NCBI GenBank assembly: GCA_030278955.1
Contig: JAOANR010000010.1
Span: 20,676,444-20,740,443 of the forward strand
Source of the DNA: Hygrophila difformis
Taxonomy: Eukaryota; Streptophyta; Magnoliopsida; Lamiales; Acanthaceae
Direction: 5' to 3'
Length of the DNA stretch: 64,000 nucleotides
The position numbers and the translations under genes are program-made. Below the pieces are notes generated by a model. It saw nothing but the letters and a program-made list of their open reading frames with translations, ran no database searches and was not told the origin of the DNA. This document shows, one piece after another, positions 12,131 to 22,566 of this stretch (position 1 is the first letter of the stretch; every line of letters begins with the position of its first letter).

Positions 12131-12443
12131 AAAGTGATTAACATAGCATCGTTACAAAAAACAGTGGATTGTTCCTTTACATTAAAATAGCGTAATGGAA
12201 GGGATGGCAGATGAGCTGCTGCAGGAACAGTTTCCACTACAATGGACGCCATTGCAGAGGCTTTGATGAAGATGCTCTAAATGGAGAAATAAAGAAATTA
12301 AACAATATAATTAGTGAAAAATTACATGTACGTAATAGTATTGGATACTCATACGAGAACATGTGGATTTCCATAACTGGTCGAATATAGCACCCCCACT
12401 ATTTTTCCCATCAAAAGATGTTAATGCTGCATACGCCAACATA

Positions 12444-12725
12444 CTCCCTCTATCCTGCAAAGTTGACCCATTTCTTTTTAGCATCGTAATTTAGGTGATG
12501 GAGTTTAGTAGTTAAAGTGGTGTGTGTATTTTTGTTTAAGATTCAAATAAATTTTGACACTGTTTATTGTTTAATTTTAATTTAATATTATCGTAATTAT
12601 GTAATTGGAGAAAAATATTAAAGTGTGATCATGTTAAAATCGTCTAATCTTGTAGTCTCAGAATATATATTTTATACAATTTTTATTTGTACCAATTTTG
12701 AAATATTAAGAATTAAAGTAGTGCA
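12444..12725. mobile_element. Stowaway-like MITE, truncated (same family as 21871-22363, inverted)
   Basis: It starts with CTCCCTCTATCC after a TA. Its sequence matches the reverse complement of the right half of the complete MITE at 21871-22363 over roughly 280 bp, including the GATGGAGTTTAGT, GTGTGATC and TTTATTTGTACCAATTTT blocks. The other end is missing, and a second MITE begins at 12783. Confidence 0.65.
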
Positions 12726-12894
12726 GGGTATTACTTATCTATCTTTTTTGTCCTCATTCCACTAAATGCATAATATGTTATACTTCCTCCGTCTCAGTAT
12801 AATTGTTACAATTCCCTCCGACACGTGTGTTGATGCACATTTTTAACGGTTAATAATTTATATTATGTACAATTTTTTTTATAAAGTTTATATT

Positions 12895-13585
12895 ACTTCC
12901 TCTGTCGAAATATTTCAAAACTTTTGGACACGCAATCTAATGCATTTATTTAACAGTTAAAATATAAAGAAGTAAAATTATAAAAGAATATATATTCTAA
13001 AACTATGTGAACAAATCCAACAAAATCTCACTTGTCTATATTTCCTCTTATATAACTACAACAAAAATTTTGGTCAAATATGCATAATGAATAGTGTAAA
13101 AAGTCCAAATGAGACATTGCAATTAGGGGTGGGAATAGGCCAGGCTACCCGACAGGGGCCTACGGCCTGGCCTATTATAGGCCTGACCCGGCCTGGCCTT
13201 TTTACCAAATAGGCCAGGCCTAGATAAATTTAGTTAAATAGGCCTAGGCCTAGGCCTTACGAAAAGCCTACTTAGCCTGGTAGGCCGGCCTGTAATTTTT
13301 TAATATAATTTTTTATAATTTATTAACAATACTATTTATTATTTATTTAATATTTGAATATATATTTTTTATAAATTTAAAATTTTATTAAATAGGCTTT
13401 ATAAAGGCTTAAGGCCTGGCCTATTTAGTTAAAAAGGCCAGGCTTAGGCCTAGAAACTAAGCCTATTACAGGCAATAGGCCAGGCCTAGGCCTTACAAAA
13501 CTTAAATAGGCCTAGGCCGTACAAGGCCGGGCCTGGCCTGGCCTGGCCTATTCCCACCCCTAATTGCAATTAGGACGGAGGGAGT
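12895..13585. mobile_element. Stowaway-like MITE (middle level of the nest)
   Basis: The left terminus is ACTTCCTCTGTCGAAA, and the right terminus in complement is TACTCCCTCCGTCCTAA, with TA at the outer edges. It is interrupted by the hAT-like element at 13124-13562. Without that insertion its length is about 245 bp. Confidence 0.65.
13124..13562. mobile_element. hAT-like MITE with AGGCC subterminal repeats (innermost)
   Basis: Perfect terminal inverted repeats TAGGGGTGGGAATAGGCC are flanked by the 8-bp duplication ATTGCAAT (13116-13123 and 13563-13570). Both arms are packed with AGGCC / GGCCT motifs, about two dozen in 439 bp, around an AT-rich centre. There is no coding capacity. The TSD length and TAGGGGTG ends fit the hAT superfamily. 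It is inserted inside the middle Stowaway copy. Confidence 0.9.
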
Positions 13586-13925
13586 ATAAAACTACAATAT
13601 TAGACGACTCTAATAAGATCTCACTTGACTATGACTATGTTATTCTTAAATAACTATGATAAAAAATTAAATCAAAGTTAAACAGTTAATAATGTCAAGA
13701 AATGATCCTTAACATTTACTATACCTTAGACGGGTAGTATATAAGCTTACTAACGTTGTTACACTGCACACACTTACAATTAATGAATAACCCTTTTTAT
13801 TTTTGGAATTTGAAACGGGCCCTACTCCTCAAGCCCGTAAGAAACCCTAACCTACATACACTCAAGAGTCAAGAATCCATCAAAGAACAACGTAAGAAGG
13901 GTATGATCGGTACACGACACTATAT

Positions 13926-14104
13926 ACTACGAAAAAAAGAGTTTTAGTGAGGAAAACAATTGTCATTGACTTGTCACTAAAAACTCTATCACTAGCTTTA
14001 GTGACAAAATTCTGTCACTAAATTCAGAGGTTTTGTCACTAAATCTAGTGACAGATTTTTTAGTGACAATTGTTTTCCTTACTAAAAACCTTTTGTTTCG
14101 TAGT
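13926..14104. mobile_element. MITE with long near-palindromic ends and TTAGTGACA repeats
   Basis: The left arm ACTACGAAAAAAAGAG...GAGGAAAACAATTGTC is answered by an inverted right arm ending GTTTCGTAGT. The interior alternates TTAGTGACA and TGTCACTAA. The ends resemble degenerate CACTA termini. No target duplication could be assigned. Confidence 0.6.
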
Positions 14105-15138
14105 TCAGCCGGCGTGGCGCCGGCTGAATAGGTTAAGGGCCAAACGAGAAGCGATGGTCCATTGCCATTCGGACGTGAATAGCCGAAAGTGGCCTTTGCT
14201 TGTCAGTCGTTTATGGTTGAAAGTGCCTTTGTCCGTTCAGGCGCTTATGGCCGAACGTGCAATCGCCTTTAATTCAACAGATCCAATATGCTTTTGCGAT
14301 CTTATGTTTTTCTCCACTATTGTTCTCTCTTCTTCCATTGATTGTTTCTCCTTGTTGGGTTCAGTATTCAAAGTTGAGATAGAATGAGCGAATTACGTCA
14401 AGTTTTTAGAGTTCAGGGTTTTTGTATAGGCGTTTGGCAGTTGGACCAAAGATTAATGAATGGGTTTGTCTCAGGGTGGGAAGGAAGAAGGAATAAAGAG
14501 ATAGATGTGGGGTATGTTCAATTTCTCTAGGATGTGCATAACTTTTACTCCTCGGCGTGAATATATAACATTAAATTTATGTAGGTGTATGTCAGTGTGA
14601 TTAACATTTATATTTGATAATCGTGGTCAATATTGGTATATTAGGTAGCAAGTGGGTTTTCTCTAAGATTCACCATATATGTAGATATTCGTGGCCTCAT
14701 AAACCAGAAAAGATTCTAACACTTGTCCATCACAGAGATGATTATTAATCTTTTTTAGGCTTGTGGAAATGTGAAGAACATGAATGAATGAATAATAGTA
14801 GTATCAAAAATGAATATAGTGATCAGGTATACAAAGCCGACCTAAGATTAACTATTAGTAATAGTTACAACCCATCCTTACTAGTCACTACATTCAAATA
14901 AATGAATCAAGCTAAGACTAGCTAATCTAAAATTAGAGTCATAAATAAAATGAGGCGTAATAATTTTATTAATGCGGTGGCCTGCCAAGTAGCTAGCGGA
15001 GGGCTGAAGCAAGAGGACGAGACATGAACTTCTTTTATTGGTAAAATCCTTTCCAACTCCCCAAGGAATTATTAAAACTCTCTCTTAGTAACTCAAATCC
15101 AAAACCCTAGAGAAGTGACAATGCTTATAAGTGAATTG

Positions 15139-15142
<4 letters not shown>
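14105..15142. other. Intergenic, no gene recognised
   Basis: An open frame runs on the plus strand through about 14387, partly from the preceding MITE, but it resembles nothing known. The rest is AT-rich with no terminal repeats seen. Confidence 0.4.

Positions 15143-15209
<67 letters not shown>
15143..15209. repeat. (GA)n microsatellite, about 33 units
   Basis: An uninterrupted AG/GA dinucleotide run of about 67 bp. The Ser-Leu repeat in the overlapping minus-strand frame is a by-product of this run and not evidence of a gene. Confidence 0.98.
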
Positions 15210-15212
<3 letters not shown>

Positions 15213-16346
15213 GGTTAAGAGGTGAAAGCTGATTGCCCATGCATGCATGGGAATGTACGTTTATGGTATAGTATTCCCAAACCTGGCCTAAAATTAAAGG
15301 AGGCTGGCCAAGTGGAGAAGAGGAGGATGGAGCAATGGTGGAGCAAGTAGTCTCTGACATTTCTATGAAGAGAGCTTCGATAGATAGCATGGGAGAATAA
15401 TAATAATTGAATGGTGGAGACCCGCACACTACTCCAAACTTGGAGTGGTGTTATAAGGGTGTGGATTGTGTGCTGTCAACAGCAGATACTGGTAAAAATA
15501 TAATGATGGATACGCATAGAACAATGATATCAGAGCAATGAAAAATGATGACTGTGTGAAATGATGTGTGCGCATGAAAAAATGATGAATATTTAAAATA
15601 AACAACATCATTTTTCATGGAGCTAACGTCATTTTTCATAGCATGGACATCATTTAGCATGTACAGACAAATTAATTGTCAATACAGGAACTGGACTGGG
15701 TGTTATAATACTTAAATAAATAATGTGATATTACAGTTACAACCATAACTAAGATTATGACAAAATATTACTAGATGTATGTTTGGGAAATAATTAGAGT
15801 TTAGCTTCTCGACTTTAGAGTCTGGAGTTTGGAATTAATAGTGAAAAATAGTTTTAAATTTGAATAATGATATTTGGTAATGCAATTTTGAATTAGAGTT
15901 TAGAGTCTGGAGTTTGGAAAGCTAAAAGTTGGGGAGAGGAGCGTTCAATGTTTAGATATTAGAGATTAAAATTTGGCGGTTACTGTAATAGTGTTTACTA
16001 TATATAGGAATTTTATGCTATTTTTAGTATGTATTTTAAAATCTAAACTCTAATCGCTAGTATTTTTTCTCAAACGCAACCTAGGAAACAACTGGAAAAC
16101 AAATAAAAATATCTCAACTTTTACTATTGATTATAGAAAAACCATTTCAACATTGCGCCCTCGAGAAAGCTCTTCTCTCTGCAATCAATCAATGGCTTTG
16201 CAATTTGCTGTCACAAAAACCTTTCCATTTGCTGCTATGGTGCTGACGCCGTCTCTCCTATGTACTATCAATGTATCATTCTATTTATGAATGGGTCTTT
16301 TTAACTTCAAAACATAGACACAATTTTACCTCTAATTTATTGGGAC
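15210..16346. other. Intergenic, no gene recognised
   Basis: Contains short imperfect repeats of (g/c)atcatttttcat around 15520-15660 and otherwise AT-rich sequence. No element boundary or coding frame was supported. Confidence 0.4.
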
Positions 16347-17117
16347 CGAAGGTAGTGCTATGCGGATTGTTGTTTATCCGTTCCGTGCGGATTTAATTCC
16401 GCATCGTTGATTCATTTTATCATCCAATGGTTGTAATGATTTGGAGAGGTAGTTTCGTAATTTCACATTTTAGGTATTTTAGTTTGTTGAATTCGCAACA
16501 TATGATATACAATTCAGTGACATGATATACACAACTTAGCGACGGAGCCAATACAATTCAACGACATCGGATATACAATTCAGCAACATTATTATAATAA
16601 TCTCAGCGACATTTGAAGTTAGAGCCGTTTGAAGTTCATTGCGGCCAGTCTCACAATTCAGTGACGAGCATTCTCACATTCAACAACATAACCAATAGTA
16701 TTCAACGACATATGACATGCAATTCAGCGACATTTTTGTATTCATTTTATTGACTATAAATTTCAGCGATATAGTTATGTGTATTTGAATGCATCTCAGC
16801 GATATAGCACACACAATTCAGCGATATGACATATGTGAATTCAGCAACAATGATGATACAATTCAACGACTTGATATAGATCTGCTCAACGACATGCTAT
16901 AATATTTTAAGCGACATATTTATACATACGTTAGCGACATGTTATGCATATCTCAGCGGCATAATAGAGTATATTCAGCGACATGGTAAATGAAGAAACC
17001 ATTACACATTTTTTTGACAATTTTCCCCTTTTAAATTTATAACCGTTAGATCTAATTCAATGGATGAGATTGTATTGTCACCGTGCGAACAAATATAGAA
17101 GTACCATAACCGTTCCC
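16347..17117. mobile_element. MULE-like non-autonomous element filled with a TCAGCGACAT repeat array
   Basis: The element is flanked by a perfect 10-bp direct repeat, TTATTGGGAC (16337-16346 and 17118-17127), the TSD size typical of Mutator-like elements. The ends are weakly inverted: GGTAGTGCTATGCGGATTGT versus, in complement, GGTACTTCTATATTTGTTCG. The core (about 16490-16985) is a degenerate array of units such as AATTCAGCGACATGATATAC, about 20 recognisable copies at irregular 20-35 bp spacing. There is no coding capacity. The superfamily is inferred only from TSD length. Confidence 0.55.
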
Positions 17118-18060
17118 TTATTGGGACTTGACACCCACCTCAGTTCATTATTCCCCTGTCTCATTTAATTTGTCTTATTTTATTTCTGCACATAATATAA
17201 TGTACTTTTTCAACTGTTAATATATCAAAATAAGTATAAAAAAAAGTACTCAACACGAGTATTTAAAATATATATTATAAAACTCTATGATTATACGATT
17301 ATAACAAGACTCAACACGAGTATTTTAAATTAACTGTTTTGTACTTTTCGATTGTGGAGGGGTATATGTTATATTTTTATTTTTTTTTAGAAAATTTAAA
17401 AAATGGTTAAGATTATAAATGACTAAAAATTGAAGGTTGACTTGGTTTTTTTTCTTTTGTTTAGCCGGTTTTAGTATGCTCTGTTGTAGTTCGTTTTTAT
17501 TTCCTTTCTTTTCCATTCTCTGGCCTTTTATGGCTTTTCCAAAAAAAAATAAAAAATAAAAAATTGAAGGTTGTCTACCAAAAATCCAAGATATATGTAG
17601 GAAACTTCTTGAAGGAAAACAGGGAAGTCGTGGAATTGCAGTGGGCAGAGGCGTCTAGAATATTCTGGACTAGCTGGAGGGCAATGCATGTTGAATGAAA
17701 TTAGCGTTCACTTGAGACAAAATATGTGGACATACATACTACTATAAGCCAGGAGGGAGCCACTACATCACGAGATTATTTTATTTTTTGAATTGAATAA
17801 TAAATTTGTGCTCACTGAATTACACGTAAATTGTGGTGATTGGCTGCTCTAATTGTGGCGCATCTTCTTCTACGTGGTACACATGAGTCGATCGATGTAC
17901 ATGTACCTATTTTGTTTGTAGTGTACTAGGACTTGTCCGCATCCCACGTTTCTTCCCCAACAACTTCTTACAATAGAAAGTTAAACTCAACTCTTTTTTT
18001 AAAGAAAAATATCGGAATCATATTGAACTCAAAATTAACATCTCATTGTATATACAAGAA
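17118..18060. other. AT-rich intergenic sequence
   Basis: No gene, terminal repeat or RNA gene was recognised. It contains A/T homopolymer runs only. Confidence 0.4.
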
Positions 18061-20926
18061 CTAGTAAGTAACTCGTCGAGACTCGATGGGTATAACTATA
18101 TATTATATATAATATATATACTTATATCATATGAAACTAATAGAAAATATATAATAATTATAATTTAATTATTTTTCAAACTAATAGAAAAATCATATTA
18201 AAACGTCTTCTTGTGGTTTATCCCGTACAACCTTAGCAATCAATAAAAATAAATAATAAAATTATATTTTATTTAATTTGAAATTTTATTTGAAATTAAA
18301 TAAATTTAAATAAGTATTAATCATGATATGAAAATTTTCCTTACAATTTGCTGAAAATTTCACTTTAAACAACATTTCTTGTAGTATCTTGAATTAATCC
18401 ATCTTAACTAAACACTCCTATTAATACTCTGACTCTCATCTTGCTAAGGTATCGCAACATATAACTGTTTATTGCTAAAAACTGGTTTTGGAAGATAGAG
18501 TTCAACATTCTATAATGATTGTCATTGACTTTTCTTTATATTTATAGCAAAACAAACTGCGAATGAGAATTGTCTCATCTGAAATCGAATGGAGAATTTG
18601 GTTAAATCAGACGGGCTCATAATCATTACCAATCAAGAATTTTCTACTTTCATGGTTTCTCAAAATTAGTTTAACCTCAATTATATGGTTTCACCTCTTG
18701 GTTACTATCAACCTGCTTCCATTGCATAATTTATTTAATGGATCTATATACCTAAAAAGAATGACTATACAACCCTCATTCAACTTTATTTTATGATTCG
18801 GTAGTCCAAAACACTTGATCGTGTTTAGATATTCTGCTGAATATTTCATTATCATTATACATGTTTTCATCTTCTTGACAAATATTTTTAGAACTGAGAT
18901 ATACATTTTTATTTGCAGACAAACATTCTATGATGTAATCATTGATTGTATCAACTTATCTATATTCCTAAGAAGCATGACTATGCAGCCCTCCTTCAAC
19001 TTTATTTCATGATTCGGTAATCCTGAAAGCTTGAGCATACTTTGATATTCCGGTAAAAATATTTTTTCGTCATTATATATACTTTCATCATCTTAACAAA
19101 TATTATTAGAACTTAGATATATTTTTTTATTTGTTGACATATATTCCATGATGTGATCATTGATCGTATCAATATCTCATTTGTAGGGCTAGTCTAGCAA
19201 CATCTTTAAAAATGTCTGGATTTGAAGTGGTGCAATTTATATTTGTATATATAATCTCAACAATTGTCGACCCGTAGAGTTCATAAAAAACCATATTGAA
19301 ATGTCAAACCTGATTGTACATCTCCAGATCAATACCAGTTTTATCAATTACCATCACTTGCATGAAGTATTTATTTTGCAAATTTTTTAGCATATATGAA
19401 TTTCATTGTAAACAACATTTCTTATTGTATCTTGAGTTAATCCATCTTAATTGCATATTAATATTTCGAGTCCCCTCTAAAAACTTGTTCTGGAAGATAG
19501 AATCCAACATTTTAAAGATTGACAATAACTTCTATTTATAGTCATAGCAAAACAAACTGCGAATGAGAAATTTCTCCTCTGAAATCGAATGGGAAATTTG
19601 GTTAAATCAAATGGGCTCATAATCATTATACCAATTAAGAATTTTCATCCCAAATAATGAGCTTTGTTTTAATTAGAAGAGATGTTAAATCATTTTATGG
19701 GGTAATTTTTTTGTAGGTAGAATTCTCATCACAATCTAGTGGAATGTCAAATCTAGAATGTGCAGTCCCACCTCTTGGAAGAAGTAGTGATGCTATTTCA
19801 TTGGATGCTACAAGCAATATAATATCACTCCTCCACGAAGGGCTGAACATAATGGTTTTCAGATAAATGTATTGCTAGTTCCACCATGTAAATAAACAAT
19901 AATCCACCCTCACCACTATCAACTGTAGATATTATCTTATTATAAATATTCTTTGCTCATCAATCAACAAAGGTAATAGCTTAGTATGATCTGTCATCAT
20001 TTTTTTTATATTATAATATGACTCTTCTAATATTAGTAGATTCTCTATTTCAGACGTTAAAACTTCATCCGGTACCGGCATTCCAGAGAAAAGTTTCAAC
20101 CTTATAGAATTTGCAGCAATTAGCTTTTCAATTTTTAACAAAGCTAGATTTTTTATTTGTTATTCTGGCAATTGAAAATCTGTTAAAACATAGATTAATG
20201 AATTCTTCCTTAAAAAATAGATTAAATAAATTTGATTTTCCTTATTTATTTAATAATGGATATATTCGCACTCCACTAACTCTTTATACACTCCATTATT
20301 TTATTTAAATATTTTCACGGAAATAGTTTACTTATTGTAAACCAATTATTCACATAATATGAATTTTTATAATTTTCTTAATAATTATAAAACGTTTTGT
20401 ATAATTTTTAATATAATAAAATATAGTCAAGTGAGATCTTGTTAGATTCGTCTCGTCGTGTAGTTTTTAAATATCGAACTTTTAGAATTTTTACTTGTAC
20501 TGAACTTAAGTTATTCATGATTTAAAATGTGCATTGAACTGTGTGAAAAGTGGGTCCATAAAAAATATTTGAATATAGAAGAAGTATTTATATACAATTA
20601 GAATGATATCAGTACATATTAATTATATATAATATATAAATTGGATTGAAAATTCTATATAAATTTAAAATCCAAAATCTTTCAAATTTTGTTAAATTTT
20701 AAATTTCAAATCTTTCAAATATTTTTAAACGTGAACAATATTGTGGGATTCAAAATTCCATATATTTCAAAAATTAAAAATCTATAATGAATTAATAAAT
20801 AAATGAGAAACTCTAAAATTAATAAATTAAAATATGCAAAAATCTATAAAAATTGGAAATTTGAAATGAAGACACCACATTAAATATAGGATAGGTTGTT
20901 CACTAATGGTTTTATTAATATATAGA
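18061..20926 (-). mobile_element. Helitron with decayed helicase gene
   Basis: Read on the minus strand the element begins TCTATATATTAATAAAACC (complement of 20908-20926) and ends ...TTACTTACTAG at 18061. A hairpin (CGAG T CTCG core, about 18073-18086) lies just before the CTAG. It is bounded by A (18060) and T (20927), as expected for Helitron insertion. It contains fragments of the Helitron PIF1-type helicase on the same strand. The 5' TC end is the best candidate but lacks an independent check; the 3' end is strong. Confidence 0.65.
18680..20145 (-). pseudogene. Helitron PIF1-like helicase, fragmented and internally duplicated
   Basis: Minus-strand blocks in helicase order are: 20141-19932 (LKLFSGMPVPDEVL, then LLIDEQRIFI, the start of the PIF1 domain); about 19890-19740 (VASNEIASLLLPRGGTAHSR, motif Ia region); about 19640-19500 (IRFQRRNFSFAVCFAMTINR, C-terminal region); and 18906-18691 (FGLPNHKIKLNEGC, IDPLNKLCNGSRLIVT). 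Walker A is not visible and the order of the last blocks is disturbed, because an approximately 1-kb segment is duplicated (about 18380-18650 versus 19400-19640). A 215-bp unit is duplicated again inside it (18744 versus 18959). Stops and frameshifts make it non-functional. The Helitron Rep domain was not found. Confidence 0.75.
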
Positions 20927-21255
20927 TTTGCTTAAGCAACAATAAGAAAAAGTGAATTCAGAAAAAGTTATCAAGATCGAGATCTTAGCTTCGATCATCT
21001 TTTTTTCCTCAGGATCGAATTTAGTTCCTAAAGATCCTATCAAATTGTAACAATATATAAAAATAATTATACATATTAACAAGTGAATACATAACATAGA
21101 ATATTATTAGGTAAATGAATCGATAAAGCACTATGAAAAGTCGAAAATTTAATTGAAGACCGATTTTATGATAAACATGGGAGTATATTTCAAATTTTAA
21201 TAAGGACAGATCATATTTGATTGTAAGATCCTACTATTAATATCGAAATTTTACA

Positions 21256-21442
21256 CCAACAACAGTTGACTTGAGTGGATGGGGGCTCTAGTCGCTTAAG
21301 CAAGGTCTCGGGTTCGAGCCTTGTGTATGCAAAAAACTGCTTTGGGAGATTCGCCCTTAATTACTCTTACAGATCCTCGAGGGATTAATCTTGGGTGCAA
21401 TGTGGCCCGGGGATACCCTGGTATTCACCTAAAAAAAAATCA
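21256..21442 (+). mobile_element. tRNA-derived SINE (first)
   Basis: The left part contains a pol III B-box-like sequence, GGTTCGAGCC (about 21310), with an A-box-like stretch about 35 bp upstream. The right end is an A9 tail at 21431. The element is bounded by a 10-bp duplication, AAATTTTACA (21246-21255 and 21443-21452). This layout of tRNA-like head, unrelated body, A-tail and TSD is diagnostic of a SINE. The body contains GATTAATCTTGGGTGCAATG. Confidence 0.8.
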
Positions 21443-21660
21443 AAATTTTACAATTAAGATTGTTATCAAAATCGAGATTCTACTAAATTTAAAATCTTAT
21501 AAAAGATCTTAATCCTTTTTCATAATATCGTAAGATTCTAAAACTAAAATCGAGATACTAATAACTATGAATTCAGCTCTTGTCCAAAACTCCAAATACA
21601 TTTTAGATAAATTTAACTATATTTAAATTCTTGAGTATTTAGAATAAGAAAAAGGTGATA

Positions 21661-21814
21661 GGAATGAGACTTGACTCTAGCGGTCATGTACCATGCTTTT
21701 CAATCATAGATTGGGTTAAATTCTCATCCGCCCATATCCATTCTCTTTATCTCCTTTTGTAATTTATGTGATTGGGCTCATACACAACTTTGTGTGTCAA
21801 TATTAAAAAAAAAA
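21661..21814 (+). mobile_element. tRNA-derived SINE (second, probable)
   Basis: A degenerate A-box-like stretch (GACTCTAGCGGTCATG) and B-box-like stretch (GGGTTAAATTCTC) lie in the first 65 bp. An A10 tail at about 21805-21814 closes the element. Short direct repeats GTGATA flank it (21655-21660 and 21815-21820). It is shorter and more decayed than the SINE 220 bp upstream. Confidence 0.55.
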
Positions 21815-21870
21815 GTGATATGTAGCACGTGTGGGGTGATGAGGTTCATACGTGTGCGATATACGAAGTA

Positions 21871-22363
21871 CTCCCTCCGTCCCACGAATTGTGGCTCGTA
21901 TTCCTCTTTGGGTTGTCCCACGAATTGTGGCCACTTTCCCTTTTTAGATAAATTTACTTAATATAAATATGATTAGAATGTTAATGGTTTCTAAATATCA
22001 TTAAAAGTAATCACTTTTACTATTCTGCACAACTCCCAATACACTTTTATTTTCTACACAAAGTCCCTTGCATTTTTTAAATTCTTCATATTTTAAAATT
22101 GGTACAAATAAAAATTATATAAAATATATATTCTAAATCTAGACGTCTAGACGATTCTAACAAGATCACACTTGAATATTTTTCTCTAATTAAATCATTT
22201 ACAATAATATTTTGTCAAAGTTAAACAATAAAGAAACTCAAAATTCATTACAATTTTAAACACAAATACCCACATTACTTTTAACCACTAAACTCCATCA
22301 TACCCCACCACATAAATTACCGTGCCCAAAAGAAACGAGCCACAATTCCCGGGACGGAGGGAG
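21871..22363. mobile_element. Complete Stowaway-like MITE
   Basis: The terminal inverted repeats begin CTCCCTCCGTCCC at each end, continuing with ...GAATTGTGGCTC on one side and GGGAATTGTGGCTCG on the other. They are flanked by TA dinucleotides (21869-21870 and 22364-22365). The interior is AT-rich and non-coding. It ends about 200 bp upstream of the DUF760 gene start codon. A truncated inverted relative lies at 12444-12725. Confidence 0.9.
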
Positions 22364-22407
22364 TATATTGGATGTTCAGCATTCGGAAATGCTCATTCCC
22401 TGCGTGA

Positions 22408-22413
22408 TATATA
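22408..22413 (+). promoter_or_regulatory. Possible TATA box of the DUF760 gene
   Basis: TATATA lies within GTGATATATAGCC about 155 bp upstream of the start codon and 45 bp after the MITE end. It is placed by position only. Confidence 0.3.
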
Positions 22414-22566
22414 GCCTGATAGTGTTAGCTAAAACCACCGGTTAAACAAAGCATTTCACACTCAACCTTGCTACCTCAACAAACCAAGCGGCGGTCGAAT
22501 CGTGAATCCCAAGAACAAATCAGGTTTAGGAGGTGAGTGGTGGTCTGATTGTGGGCCTGGTTGCTG

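Larger units (their letters stand above)
12783..13737. mobile_element. Stowaway-like MITE (outermost of a three-level nest)
   Basis: The left terminus CTTCCTCCGTCTCAGTATAA follows a TA, and the right terminus read in complement is CTACCCGTCTAAGGTATAG, also next to TA. The ends are imperfect inverted repeats of the CTCCCTCCGTC type. About 700 bp in the middle belongs to another MITE inserted later. The outer copy alone would be about 260 bp, a usual Stowaway size. Confidence 0.6.

Noticed and set aside
14070..14387. 105-codon plus-strand frame after the 13926 MITE
   Set aside because: It starts inside the MITE, has no domain I recognise, and shows no splice or promoter support.
15085..15429. 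114-codon minus-strand frame with a Ser-Leu repeat
   Set aside because: The repeat is the GA microsatellite read as codons; the rest has no similarity.
16490..16985. Regular-looking short repeats with spacers, superficially CRISPR-like
   Set aside because: Units and spacers vary in length and sequence, there are no cas genes, and the context is plant nuclear DNA with a transposon-type target duplication.
21310..21320. GGTTCGAGCC as part of a true tRNA gene
   Set aside because: No cloverleaf can be formed around it. It is the B-box of a SINE with an A tail and target duplication.
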